Assembly: GCA_017985015.1 (NCBI GenBank)
Contig: JAGNYI010000012.1
Coordinates: 1-64,000 of the forward strand
From: Giesbergeria sp.
Lineage (GTDB): Bacteria; Pseudomonadota; Gammaproteobacteria; Burkholderiales; Burkholderiaceae_C
DNA: 64,000 nt
Direction: 5' to 3'
A model generated the notes under the pieces. The model was not told the origin of the DNA. It did no database searches and saw nothing but the letters and a program-made list of their open reading frames with translations. The position numbers and the translations under genes were made by a program. Position 1 is the stretch's first letter. Each line of letters begins with the position of its first letter. Shown in pieces: positions 38,559 through 47,197 of this stretch.

Positions 38559-41006
38559 TCAGGCGATGGCAATCGGGATGAACTGGCGTTCGTCCACCTG
38601 CGCCCGCTGGCTCTCGAACCACGGGTCGGGCTCGCCCGCCAGCGCGTGCTGCAGCCGCGCCCACAGCGCCTTGCGGCCCGCCGGGTCGCCAAGGATTTTT
38701 TTCTTCACATGGTCCAGCCCGACACGCGCCACGTAGTGCACCGTGCGCTCCAGGTACCAGCCTTCCTCGCGGTAGAGCTGCATGAAGGCGCCGGTGTGCT
38801 CCATCACTTCTTCGGCGGTCTTGAGCTTGACGAAGAACTGCGCCACCTCGGTCTTGATGCCGCCGTTGCCGGCGATGACCATCTCCCAGCCGCTGTCCAC
38901 GCCGATGATGCCCACGTCCTTGATGCCGCTCTCGGCGCAGTTGCGGGGGCAGCCGCTGACGGCGAACTTGACCTTGTGCGGTGCCTGCATGCCGAAGAAG
39001 GCGTGCTCGAGGTCCTTGCCCATCTGCGTGCTGTCCTGCGTGCCCATGCGGCACCACTCCTTGCCGACGCAGGTTTTCACGGTGCGCAGCGCCTTGGCGT
39101 AGGCGTGGCCGCTGGGCATGCCGATGTCGCGCCAGACGGCCTGCAGGTCTTCCTTCTTGACCCCCAGCAGGTCGATGCGCTGGCCACCCGTCACCTTGAC
39201 GGTGGGGATCTGGTACTTGTCCACCACGTCGGCGATGCGGCGCAGCTCGGCGGCGCTGGTCTCGCCGCCCCACATGCGCGGCACCACGGAATACGTGCCG
39301 TCTTTCTGGATATTGGCGTGGCTGCGCTCGTTGATGAAGCGGCTTTGCGGGTCGTCCTGGGCCTCGTGCGGCCAGCTCGATAGCCGGTAGTAGTTGATGG
39401 CCGGGCGGCAGGTGGGGCAGCCGTCGGGCGTCTTCCACTCCATGAAGCGAAACACGGCGTCGCTCGTCAGCAGGTGGTGCACCGCGATGGCGTCCCGCAC
39501 CGCCTGGTGGCCGTGGTCGGTGCAGGCGCACACCGGCTTGGTTTTGGGCGTGGCGGAATAGTCGCCGCCGGCCGTAGCCATGAGGATCTGCTCGACCAGG
39601 CCGGTGCAGGAGCCGCAACTGGCGCTGGCCTTGGTGTGCTTGCGCACTTCGTCCAGCGTAAACAGGCCTTTCTCCTGGATGGCCTTGCAGATCTGGCCCT
39701 TGGTCACGCCGTTGCAGCCGCAGACCTCGTCGGTGTCCAGCATGGCGGCGGCCTTGTTCTGGCCCTGGTGGCCGGCGTCGCCCATGTTGGATTCGCCAAA
39801 CATCAGCTTGTCGCGCAGGTCGCCCACGGCGCGGCCGTCGCGCAGCAGCTTGAAGTACCAACTGCCGTCCACGGTGTCGCCATACAGGCAGGCGCCGACC
39901 AGCTTGTCGTCCTTGATGACGAGCTTTTTGTACACGCCCGAATACGGGTCGGAGAGCACGATTTCTTCCGTTCCTTCGCCGCCCTGGAAGTTGCCGGCCG
40001 AGAACAGGTCGATGCCCGTGACCTTGAGCTTGGTGGACGTGAGCGAACCCACGTAGCGGCCAATGCCGAACTCGGCCAGGTGGTTGGCCAGCACCTTGCC
40101 CTGCTCGAACAAGGGCGCTACCAAGCCGTAGGCAATGCCGCGGTGCGCCGCGCATTCGCCCACGGCGTAAATGCGCGCGTCGGTGGTGGTCTGCAGCGTG
40201 TCGTTGACGACAATGCCGCGGTCGACGTGCAGGCGCATTTTTTCGGCCAGCTGCGTGTTGGGGCGGATGCCTACGGCCATCACCACCAGGTCGGCCGGCA
40301 GTTCGCTGCCGTCCTTGAACTTGACCGCACGGACGCGGGCCGCATCGTTCCCCAGCAGCTCGGCGGTCTGCGCCTGCATCAAGAACTGCATGCCGCGCTC
40401 GGTGAGCGATTTTTGCAGCAGCTTGCCGGCCACGCTGTCGAGCTGGCGTTCCATCAGCCATTCGGCGGCATGCACCACGGTGACCTGCATGCCGCGTTTC
40501 ATCAGGCCGTTGGCGGCTTCCAGCCCGAGCAGGCCGCCGCCGATCACCACTGCGTGGCGGTAGCGCGTGGCGGCCTCGATCATGGCTTGGGTGTCGGCGA
40601 TGTCGCGGTAGGCCAGCACGCCGTGCAGGTCCTTGCCCGGAACCGGCAGGATGAAGGCATTGGAGCCGGTGGCCATGATCAGCCGGTCGTAGCCGGCAGT
40701 GAGTGTTTCGCCCGCTGCGCTGGTGGCGCTTACCGTGCGCTGCGTGCGGTTCACGTCGGTGACGGTAAAGCCGGTATGCAGGCTGATGCCGTGTTCCTGG
40801 TACCACGCGTGGTCGTTGAGGATGATCTCGTCCACCGTCTGCTCGCCGGCCAGCACCGGCGAGAGCAGGATGCGGTTGTAGTTGGGGTGCGGCTCGGTGC
40901 CGAAGACGGTGATGTCGTACAGATCGGGGGCGATCTTCAGCAGCTCTTCGAGCGTACGCACCCCGGCCATACCGTTGCCCACCATGACCAGCCTGGGTTT
41001 TTTCAT
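38559..41006 (-). CDS. nirB: Nitrite reductase (NADH) large subunit
   Basis: The 815-residue siroheme enzyme reduces nitrite to ammonium with NADH. The N-terminal FAD/NAD part has VMVGNGMAGVRTLEELLK and VVIGGGLLGLEAANGL. A BFD-type [2Fe-2S] domain has CGCNGVTKGQICKAI and CGSCTGLVEQIL. The sulfite/nitrite reductase half has the [4Fe-4S]-siroheme cysteines in CVGKEWC and GCPRNC near residues 640-690. ATG at 41006 is fixed by AAGGAG 7 bases upstream; longer frames to 41360 pass through the promoter region. A sigma-54 box lies 70-85 bases upstream. Confidence 0.96.
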   Translation of the reverse strand: MKKPRLVMVGNGMAGVRTLEELLKIAPDLYDITVFGTEPHPNYNRILLSPVLAGEQTVDEIILNDHAWYQEHGISLHTGFTVTDVNRTQRTVSATSAAGETLTAGYDRLIMATGSNAFILPVPGKDLHGVLAYRDIADTQAMIEAATRYRHAVVIGGGLLGLEAANGLMKRGMQVTVVHAAEWLMERQLDSVAGKLLQKSLTERGMQFLMQAQTAELLGNDAARVRAVKFKDGSELPADLVVMAVGIRPNTQLAEKMRLHVDRGIVVNDTLQTTTDARIYAVGECAAHRGIAYGLVAPLFEQGKVLANHLAEFGIGRYVGSLTSTKLKVTGIDLFSAGNFQGGEGTEEIVLSDPYSGVYKKLVIKDDKLVGACLYGDTVDGSWYFKLLRDGRAVGDLRDKLMFGESNMGDAGHQGQNKAAAMLDTDEVCGCNGVTKGQICKAIQEKGLFTLDEVRKHTKASASCGSCTGLVEQILMATAGGDYSATPKTKPVCACTDHGHQAVRDAIAVHHLLTSDAVFRFMEWKTPDGCPTCRPAINYYRLSSWPHEAQDDPQSRFINERSHANIQKDGTYSVVPRMWGGETSAAELRRIADVVDKYQIPTVKVTGGQRIDLLGVKKEDLQAVWRDIGMPSGHAYAKALRTVKTCVGKEWCRMGTQDSTQMGKDLEHAFFGMQAPHKVKFAVSGCPRNCAESGIKDVGIIGVDSGWEMVIAGNGGIKTEVAQFFVKLKTAEEVMEHTGAFMQLYREEGWYLERTVHYVARVGLDHVKKKILGDPAGRKALWARLQHALAGEPDPWFESQRAQVDERQFIPIAIA

Positions 41007-41075
41007 CGAAGCACTCCTTGGGCAAACAAACTGCAAAACATTGGCGCCCTGGGTTTGCGCCGACAAGCAATGCAA

Positions 41076-41091
41076 TGCAATGACCGTGCCA
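41076..41091 (-). promoter_or_regulatory. Sigma-54 promoter of nirB
   Basis: On the minus strand the sequence is TGGCAC-GGTCA-TTGCA, a full match to the -24/-12 consensus (TGGCAC-N5-TTGC). Transcription would begin near 41064, giving a leader of about 58 bases before the nirB start. Confidence 0.85.
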
Positions 41092-41132
41092 GTGATGAAG
41101 ACCGTGTGCCAGCCGGTGGGAACGGTTTCTGA

Positions 41133-41147
41133 GCACCATGGCGGTGC
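41133..41147. promoter_or_regulatory. NtrC-like palindrome upstream of nirB
   Basis: GCACC-ATGGC-GGTGC is a perfect inverted repeat with the spacing of NtrC sites (TGCACC-N5-GGTGCA). It lies about 45-55 bases upstream of the sigma-54 box. A second related palindrome, GGTGCCATGCACC, is at 41175-41187. Enhancer function is inferred. Confidence 0.65.
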
Positions 41148-41253
41148 GCCAGGCCCTGACCGTGGGGTGTATGCGGTGCCATGCACCATGCTGGGGGGGC
41201 GTCGCCCCGAGGGCGGTTCTTCGCAGGGCGGGCCTGTGCCATTGCGGCGCACA

Positions 41254-41290
41254 TAAAAAAGGCCCGCACCGTTTGCACGGTGCGGGCCTT
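41254..41290 (-). terminator. Intrinsic terminator of the DUF4148 gene
   Basis: AAGGCCCGCACCGT and ACGGTGCGGGCCTT form a 14-base-pair stem with a 4-base loop. On the minus strand it is followed by six T residues. It ends the DUF4148 gene and insulates it from nirB. Confidence 0.9.
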
Positions 41291-41325
41291 GTGAGACGGC
41301 GGCGCCTGGCGCCCGGGCGCAGGTT

Positions 41326-41622
41326 TTAGCTGCGTTCGCCGGTGGCGATCTGGTGGGCACGGGCAGCGATCACGGCGTCCGAACGGACGGCGGTGCGCTC
41401 CAAGGTGCTGGTGGCGCGCGCAGCGTAGTCTGCCACGGGACCCTTGGCAAAGTTGGGCAGTGCCTGTTGGCCTTCGGCGCGCACGTCGGCGCGGTTGCGG
41501 ATGGACTGCGCGTGGGCTTCAAAGTCCGTGCCGTACAGGTTGCCGTTCAGTTCGCCGGCTTGGGCGCCGATGGAGGCGAAAGCGGCGACAGCGGCGATGG
41601 AGAGGATGCGTGCGGTATTCAT
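41326..41622 (-). CDS. Secreted DUF4148-family protein
   Basis: The 98-residue protein has a Sec signal peptide (MNTARILSIAAVAAFASIG, cleavage after AQA) and a short charged mature part ending QIATGERS. DUF4148 proteins are small periplasmic or secreted proteins common in Burkholderiales; the function is unknown. The start at 41622 is set by AAGGAAA 6 bases upstream. A strong terminator follows. Confidence 0.82.
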   Translation of the reverse strand: MNTARILSIAAVAAFASIGAQAGELNGNLYGTDFEAHAQSIRNRADVRAEGQQALPNFAKGPVADYAARATSTLERTAVRSDAVIAARAHQIATGERS

Positions 41623-41950
41623 GATGGTTTCCTTAGGTTCAAACGTACTCAAATGGACCCGCTGCCTGAAGCCTTTTGCCAGGCCTGCCTGGAAGCGGTT
41701 TCGGTGAGTCGCCTTGTTGTGTTCGGCTCATCGATGGGTTGAACTGTAAGCCTGATCAGACCACATGAAAACTACTCGGTCACGAATTGACTGTTCCAGT
41801 ATTGGGAATAATTGACGCGCTTGTCTTTCTGGTTTCTGGCGCGGCTTACGGGTTTTGTTGCTCCTGCTCACAAACCCTGAGCAAGTCCTGTTGCGCTTCG
41901 CAGCGCGATCGGCTGAAATGCTTGTGTCGATTTATTCAGGGAGCCAGAAG
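41623..41950. other. Intergenic region between the DUF4148 and CBS genes
   Basis: It holds the divergent start regions of both genes. TTGACT at about 41789 and TAATTG 16 bases later could be a promoter for the CBS gene, but the match is weak. No gene or repeat is recognised. Confidence 0.35.
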
Positions 41951-42391
41951 ATGACGGTTGTTGCAGAAATACTCAAAGCCAAGCCGGACGCCACCGTTCA
42001 AACGATCGCCCCCGACGCCTCGGTGCTCGAAGCCTTGCGCACCATGGCCGACAAGCACATCGGCGCGCTGTTGGTGGTACAGAACGGCCACATAGAAGGC
42101 ATCTTCACCGAGCGCGACTACGCGCGCAAGATCGCGCTGATGGGGCGCAGTTCGGCCGATACCCCGATGCGCGAGGTCATGACCCGCTCGGTGATGTTTG
42201 TGCATCCCACCCAGACCAGCGAAGCGTGCATGCAGCTCATGACCGACAAGCGCCTGCGCCACCTGCCGGTAATGGACGGTGAGCAACTGGTGGGCATGAT
42301 CTCTATCGGCGACTTGGTGGCCGACATCATTTCCGAGCAGAAATTCATCATCGAGCAGATGACGCACTACATCGGCGGCAACGTGCGCTAA
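41951..42391 (+). CDS. CBS-pair domain protein
   Basis: The 146-residue protein consists almost entirely of two CBS domains: ASVLEALRTMADKHIGALLV with GIFTERDYARKI, then TSEACMQLMTDKRLRHLPVM with GMISIGDLVADI. CBS pairs bind adenosine nucleotides and act as energy-state sensors; no effector domain is attached. The start at 41951 has AGGGAG upstream (12 bases); an in-frame ATG at 41855 is unlikely. Confidence 0.9.
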   Translation: MTVVAEILKAKPDATVQTIAPDASVLEALRTMADKHIGALLVVQNGHIEGIFTERDYARKIALMGRSSADTPMREVMTRSVMFVHPTQTSEACMQLMTDKRLRHLPVMDGEQLVGMISIGDLVADIISEQKFIIEQMTHYIGGNVR

Positions 42392-42410
42392 GCACATTTC
42401 TCGGCAGCTT

Positions 42411-43346
42411 TCAGGTGCTGCTGCGGACCGTAAGCTCAAATCCCAGGTCGACGCAGTTGCGCGCCACGGGTTCACCGCGCATCAGCGAAAGCAGCATGCG
42501 CGCGCTGGCTTCGCCGATGCTGCTGCGCGGCGTGCGCACCGTGGTGAGGGCGGGCAGCATTTGCTCGCTGCCTGCCAGATCGTTGAAACCGGCGATGGCC
42601 ACCCGATCTGGTACGGCCACGCCGAGCCTCGGGGCTGCCAGCAAGGCGCCCTGCGCCAGGTCGTCGTTGCAGAAAAATACGGCGTCCACGTCTGGATGCG
42701 CGCGCAGCAATTGCGCAAACAGTTCGCCCCCCACGCGCAGCGAAGACGCCTCGGGGCGGAGCAGTTCAAGGCTGGGGTCGTACCGGCCTGTTGCCCGCAG
42801 GCTGCGCCGATAGCCTTCGGCGCGCTGCAGGGTGCGCGGGTCGAGTTGCGCGGCCACAAAGGCGATGCGGCGGTAGCCGCGCCCAAGCAAATGCTGCGTC
42901 ATGCACTCGCCTGCATCCTGCTGCGAAAAGCCCACGCAATAGACGTCGTTGGCGCGCGTGGTTTCCATCAGGTGCACGCAGGGCACGCCGCTGGCCGCCA
43001 CGCGCTGGCGTGCGTCCGGGGTGCGGTCAAAACCGGTGAGCAACAGGCCTGCGGGCCGCATGGCGAAGTAGGACGCCAGCAGCTTTTCTTCTTCCTTAGG
43101 GTCGTAGTGCGTCACGCCGATGAGCATCTGGTAGCCCTCGGGCGCCAGTTGGCGCTGCACGGCTTCGAGCACGTCGACGAACAGCGCGTTGGACAGCAGC
43201 GGCACCAGCACCGGCACCAGCACACTGCGCTGCGACGCCAGGGCGCGCGCAGCGGGGTCGGGCACATAGCCGAGGGCGTCGGCCGCCTGCCGGACCCGCT
43301 CGACCAGCTCGGCCGCCACTGCGCGCTCGCCGCGCAGGGCACGCGA
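42411..43346 (-). pseudogene. LacI-family repressor lacking its start and most of the DNA-binding helix-turn-helix
   Basis: The frame encodes a LacI/GalR-type ligand-binding core (VPVLVPLLSNALFVDVLEAVQ, FFCNDDLAQGALLAAPRLGV, AIAGFNDLAGSEQMLPALTTV, RSSIGEASARMLLSLM) similar to GntR-type gluconate repressors. The N-terminus begins abruptly at SRALRGERAV, in the middle of the recognition region. The first ~20 residues of the helix-turn-helix and the start codon are absent; upstream codons are out of register and belong to a plus-strand gene fragment. The protein cannot bind DNA normally. Confidence 0.75.
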
Positions 43347-43351
43347 ACCCC

Positions 43352-43450
43352 CAGGGCGAGCCCGGTGTGCTGGTGCTCGATGCCACCCGCCCACTGCCCG
43401 AGCTTTGCGATGCCGTGTACGCCTGGCTGGCTGCATCGGTGGAGGCCTGA
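43352..43450 (+). pseudogene. C-terminal fragment of a probable gluconokinase
   Basis: In the frame ending with TGA at 43448-43450 the sequence reads GEPGVLVLDATRPLPELCDA then VYAWLAASVEA. This resembles the C-terminus of GntK-type gluconokinases, where a GEPG-x-VVDAT strand-turn is followed by a final helix. The rest of the gene is missing; the break coincides with that of the LacI gene on the other strand. It is followed 4 bases later by the TRAP transporter start, as an intact gntK would be. The kinase identity rests on about 30 residues. Confidence 0.5.
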
Positions 43451-43454
43451 CGCC

Positions 43455-43934
43455 ATGCCGACACCCAAATTCTTTCAGCGGGCTGTGGAAGCCTTGATGG
43501 CGCTCAGCTTGCTGGTCATGGTGATTGCCGTGTTTGGCAACGTGGTGCAGCGCTACCTTTGGGGCACGGGCTGGGTGGTGTCCGAGGAGCTCTCGCGCCT
43601 GCTGTTTGTCTGGCTGGTCAGCCTGGCCGCCACGCTTGCTTACAGCGAGGGGCAGCACCTGGGGTTTGATCTGGTCACTGCGCGCTTGCATGGGCGCCGG
43701 GCGGCTGCGGCGCGCTGGCTTGCGCGCGGGCTCATCGCCGTTTCGCTGTATTACCTGATCGTCGGCGCCTGGCAGCAGGTGCTGGTCGGTATGGACAGCC
43801 GCAGCCCGGTGATGAACTACCCGCTGGCGCTGGGCGCGGGCGGCATTCTGTTCATGGGTGTGTGCATGGCGGTGATTTTGGTGGCCGAGTGCTGGACAGA
43901 ACTGCGCGGTCAGCGCACGGGGGACGCAGCATGA
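43455..43934 (+). CDS. TRAP transporter small permease (DctQ type)
   Basis: The 159-residue membrane protein has four hydrophobic segments (around residues 13-33, 48-65, 88-110 and 128-148) and the DctQ signature GTGWVVSEELSRLLFVWLV. It forms the membrane complex with the DctM subunit. Its stop overlaps the next start (ATGA). Substrate unknown; the adjoining remnants suggest gluconate or a related sugar acid. Confidence 0.9.
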   Translation: MPTPKFFQRAVEALMALSLLVMVIAVFGNVVQRYLWGTGWVVSEELSRLLFVWLVSLAATLAYSEGQHLGFDLVTARLHGRRAAAARWLARGLIAVSLYYLIVGAWQQVLVGMDSRSPVMNYPLALGAGGILFMGVCMAVILVAECWTELRGQRTGDAA

Positions 43935-45208
43935 CCATCGCCCTGTTTCTTGGCGTGCTCTTTGCCACCATGGTGGTGGGCGTACCGATTGCCTTTTCAC
44001 TGCTGCTGACGGCGCTGGCGCTCATGGTGCAGCTCGATTTTTTCGACGCACAGTTGCTGGCCCAGAACACCCAGGCCGGGTTCGACAGCTTTCCGTTGCT
44101 GGCCGTGCCTTTCTTCATCCTGGCCGGCGAACTGATGAATGCTGGCGGCCTGAGCCGGCGCATCATCGATCTGGCGCGCACCTTTGTCGGCCATGTGGAG
44201 GGCGGCCTGGGCTACGTGGCGATTGCCGCCTCGCTCATGCTGGCCTCGATGAGCGGCTCGGCCATTGCCGATACCGCCGCGCTCGCCACGCTGCTGCTGC
44301 CCATGATGCGGCGCCAGAATTACCCGGATGGGTCGAGTGCCGGCCTGATTGGTGCGGGCGGCATCATCGCACCCATCGTGCCGCCGTCCATGCCCATGGT
44401 GATCTACGGCGTGACGACCAACACCTCCATCAGCAAGCTGTTTCTCGCCGGCATCGTGCCGGGCATCCTGATGGCGGTGGCCCTGGTATTCGTCTGGCGC
44501 GGCGTGGCCAAATCCAAGGCCTTGCCGGTGGCCGAAAAGGCATCGTGGGCCGAGCGCCGGCGCGCCCTGGTCACCAGTGCCTGGGCGCTGGGTTTGCCGG
44601 TGATCATCATCGGCGGGCTGCGCGCCGGACTGTTCACGCCGACCGAAGCGGCCGTGGTGGCGGCGGTCTATGCGCTGCTGGTGGCCACGCTGGTGTACCG
44701 CGAACTGAATTTGGCCGGCATTTATCGTGTGTTTGTGGCTGCGTCGCGCACCACGGGTGTGGTCATGTTTTTGTGCGGCGCGGCTACCGCAGCGTCGTAC
44801 ATGATCACGCTGGCGGACCTGCCCAGCCAGCTGGCGCAGAGCATGGGTCCGTTGCTGCACAGCCCGCTGCTGTTCATGACGGTGGTGTGCCTGTTTCTGC
44901 TCGCCGTGGGCATGGTGATGGACCTGACTCCCACCATTCTCATTCTCGGCCCGGTGCTGGCGCCCTTGGCGGCACGCGCCGGTATCGACCCGGTGTACTT
45001 CGGCTTCATCTTCATCTTCGTCGGCTGCCTGGGCTTGTTGACGCCGCCCGTGGGCACGGTGCTCAACGTGGTGGCCGGCGTCGGCCAGCTGCGCATGGAG
45101 CCGGTGATCCGCGGCGTGATGCCGTTTCTGGCGGTGTACCTCGTCACTCTGGTGCTGCTCATCGTGTTCCCGCAGATCGTGCTCTGGCCTCTCCAACTGA
45201 TGTTCTGA
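43931..45208 (+). CDS. TRAP transporter large permease (DctM type)
   Basis: The 425-residue protein with about 12 hydrophobic segments is the ion-coupled transport channel. Family signatures are ASMSGSAIADTAALATLLLPMM, GAGGIIAPIVPPSMPMVIYGV and GCLGLLTPPVGTVLNVVAGVG. Start at 43931, overlapping dctQ. It is followed after 46 bases by the binding protein gene. Confidence 0.95.
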   Translation: MTIALFLGVLFATMVVGVPIAFSLLLTALALMVQLDFFDAQLLAQNTQAGFDSFPLLAVPFFILAGELMNAGGLSRRIIDLARTFVGHVEGGLGYVAIAASLMLASMSGSAIADTAALATLLLPMMRRQNYPDGSSAGLIGAGGIIAPIVPPSMPMVIYGVTTNTSISKLFLAGIVPGILMAVALVFVWRGVAKSKALPVAEKASWAERRRALVTSAWALGLPVIIIGGLRAGLFTPTEAAVVAAVYALLVATLVYRELNLAGIYRVFVAASRTTGVVMFLCGAATAASYMITLADLPSQLAQSMGPLLHSPLLFMTVVCLFLLAVGMVMDLTPTILILGPVLAPLAARAGIDPVYFGFIFIFVGCLGLLTPPVGTVLNVVAGVGQLRMEPVIRGVMPFLAVYLVTLVLLIVFPQIVLWPLQLMF

Positions 45209-45254
45209 GGCCGCGCGGTTTTCTTTTGTCTGCCCCGTTCCCAAGGAGATTTCC

Positions 45255-46286
45255 ATGAAATTCAAGCCACTTGCACATGTCGCCGGTCTTGCCGCGAGCC
45301 TCGCCCTCGCTGCCACGCTGGGCGCGGGCGCCGCCCACGCGCAGGACGCGAAGAACCGCATCATCCGTTTTGGCTACGGCCTGAACGAAATGTCCAACCA
45401 GGGCCGCGCCACGAAGCTGTTTGCCGAGGAAGTCGAGAAAAACTCCGGCGGCAAGATGAAGCTGCGCGCCATTGGTGCGGCCGCCCTGGGCTCCGACGTG
45501 CAGATGCAGCAGGCATTGATCGGCGGCGCGCAGGAGATGATGGTCGGCTCGACGGCCACACTGGTCGGTATCACCAAGGAAATGGCGATATGGGACACCC
45601 CCTTCCTGTTCAACAACGGCAAGGAAGCCGACGCCGTGCTCGATGGCCCCGTCGGCCAGAAGATCATGGACAAGCTGCAGGAAAAGGGCCTGGTCGGCCT
45701 CGTGTACTGGGAGAACGGGTTTCGCAACCTGACCAACAACAAGCGCGCCGTCACCAAGCTTGAAGACCTCGACGGCATCAAGCTGCGCGTGATGCAGAAC
45801 AACGTCTTCATCGACAGCTTCAAAACGCTGGGCGCCAACGCCGTGCCGCTGCCGTTTTCCGAGCTGTTCACCGCCCTGGAAACCAAGACCGTCGACGGCC
45901 AGGAAAACCCCTTCAACACCATCCTGTCGAGCAAGTTCTATGAGGTGCAAAAGTACCTCACGGTGACCAACCACGTCTACAGCCCCTGGATCGTGCTGGT
46001 GAGCAAGAAATACTGGGATGGCCTGTCCAAGAGCGAGCAAAAAGTGCTGATGGACGCCGCCAGGAAGAGCCGCGATTTCGAGCGCCAGGACACCCGCGCC
46101 GAAGCCGACAAGGCGCTGGCCGATCTGAAGGCCAAGGGCATGGAGATCAACCAGCTGCCGCCCGCCGAGGCCAACCGCATGCGCGAGAAGCTGAGCACGG
46201 TGAACGCCGGCATCGCCGCCAACGTGGGCCAGCCGCTGTGGGACGAAGTGCAGGCCGCGGTGAAGAAAGCACGCGCCGCGCAGTAA
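45255..46286 (+). CDS. TRAP transporter solute-binding protein (DctP type)
   Basis: The 343-residue periplasmic protein has a Sec signal peptide ending AAHAQD and an AAGGAGATTTCC ribosome site. Conserved features are FAEEVEKNSGGKMKLRAIGA, the ligand-binding region DLDGIKLRVMQNNVFIDSF (Arg-x-Met contact for a carboxylate) and ENPFNTILSSKFYEVQKYL. It captures an organic acid for the DctQM permease. The dctQ-dctM-dctP operon has lost its probable regulator. Confidence 0.93.
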   Translation: MKFKPLAHVAGLAASLALAATLGAGAAHAQDAKNRIIRFGYGLNEMSNQGRATKLFAEEVEKNSGGKMKLRAIGAAALGSDVQMQQALIGGAQEMMVGSTATLVGITKEMAIWDTPFLFNNGKEADAVLDGPVGQKIMDKLQEKGLVGLVYWENGFRNLTNNKRAVTKLEDLDGIKLRVMQNNVFIDSFKTLGANAVPLPFSELFTALETKTVDGQENPFNTILSSKFYEVQKYLTVTNHVYSPWIVLVSKKYWDGLSKSEQKVLMDAARKSRDFERQDTRAEADKALADLKAKGMEINQLPPAEANRMREKLSTVNAGIAANVGQPLWDEVQAAVKKARAAQ

Positions 46287-46345
46287 GCGCACGGTGCTTG
46301 TCCGAAACCAAGGCTGCCGAGGCCGCCTTTTTTCCAGGCCCGCGC

Positions 46346-47197
46346 TCAGGCCGCCTTTTCCACGTGCGCCTGCCGGGTGTACAAAAAATCCAGCACCGCT
46401 TTGCGGCAGCGCAGGTAGACCGGGTCTTCGGCCAGCACCACGCGCTGGCGTGGGCGCGCAAGGGGTACGTGCAGCACCTCGCCAATGGTGGCTGCGGGGC
46501 CGTTGGTCAGCATGACGATCTTGTCGGCCAGCAGCACGGCTTCGTCCACGTCGTGCGTCACCATCACCACGGTGCTGCGCGTGCGCAGGACGATTTCCAG
46601 CAGTTCGTCCTGCAGCCTGGCGCGGGTGAGGGCGTCGAGCGCGCCGAAGGGCTCGTCCATCAACAGCACCTGCGGCTCCATGGACAGCGCGCGGGCGATG
46701 CCCACGCGCTGCTTCATGCCGCCCGAGATTTCGCCTGGGCGTTTGCCGGCGGCGTGCGACAGCCCCACCAGCGCCAGCGCCGCCTGCGTGCGCTCGCGCA
46801 ACTGGGCGCGGCTCTCGGTGGTGCCGAAAACCCGTTCCACCGCCAGGTAGACGTTGTCGTGGCAGCTCATCCAGGGCAGCAGCGAATGGTTCTGGAACAC
46901 CACCGCGCGCTCCGGGCCGGGGCCTTTGATCTCGCGGTTGGCGCACAGCAGCACGCCGCTGGTGGGCGTGGTGAGCCCGGCCATCAGATTGAGCAGCGTC
47001 GATTTGCCGCAGCCCGAATGCCCGATCAGAGCGACGAATTCGCCCTGCGCGATCTGCAGGTTGATGTTTTGCAGCGCAGTGAACGGGCCTTTGGCCGTCT
47101 TGAAGGTTTGCCCCACCTGCTGGATGTCGAGGTAGCGTGCAGCCTGTGGCGCAGAGCGGGCGGGCAGGGCGGCGGTGGTGTCGCTGTGGGTGGTCAT
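46346..47197 (-). CDS. nrtC: Nitrate ABC transporter ATP-binding protein
   Basis: The 283-residue ABC ATPase has Walker A IGHSGCGKSTLLNLM, Q-loop VVFQNHSLLPWM, signature ISGGMKQRVGIARAL and Walker B VLLMDEPFGALDALT. The Q-loop context and the C-terminal LDFLYTRQ tail match NrtC/NrtD-type importers of nitrate, nitrite or cyanate. It lacks the extra NrtA-like domain of cyanobacterial NrtC. Its start overlaps the nrtB stop. Last gene of the nrtABC operon. Confidence 0.92.
   Translation of the reverse strand: MTTHSDTTAALPARSAPQAARYLDIQQVGQTFKTAKGPFTALQNINLQIAQGEFVALIGHSGCGKSTLLNLMAGLTTPTSGVLLCANREIKGPGPERAVVFQNHSLLPWMSCHDNVYLAVERVFGTTESRAQLRERTQAALALVGLSHAAGKRPGEISGGMKQRVGIARALSMEPQVLLMDEPFGALDALTRARLQDELLEIVLRTRSTVVMVTHDVDEAVLLADKIVMLTNGPAATIGEVLHVPLARPRQRVVLAEDPVYLRCRKAVLDFLYTRQAHVEKAA

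Noticed and set aside
41007-41360. N-terminal extension of nirB
   Set aside because: The extension covers the sigma-54 box, the NtrC-like site and the DUF4148 terminator; the ATG at 41006 has a strong AAGGAG.
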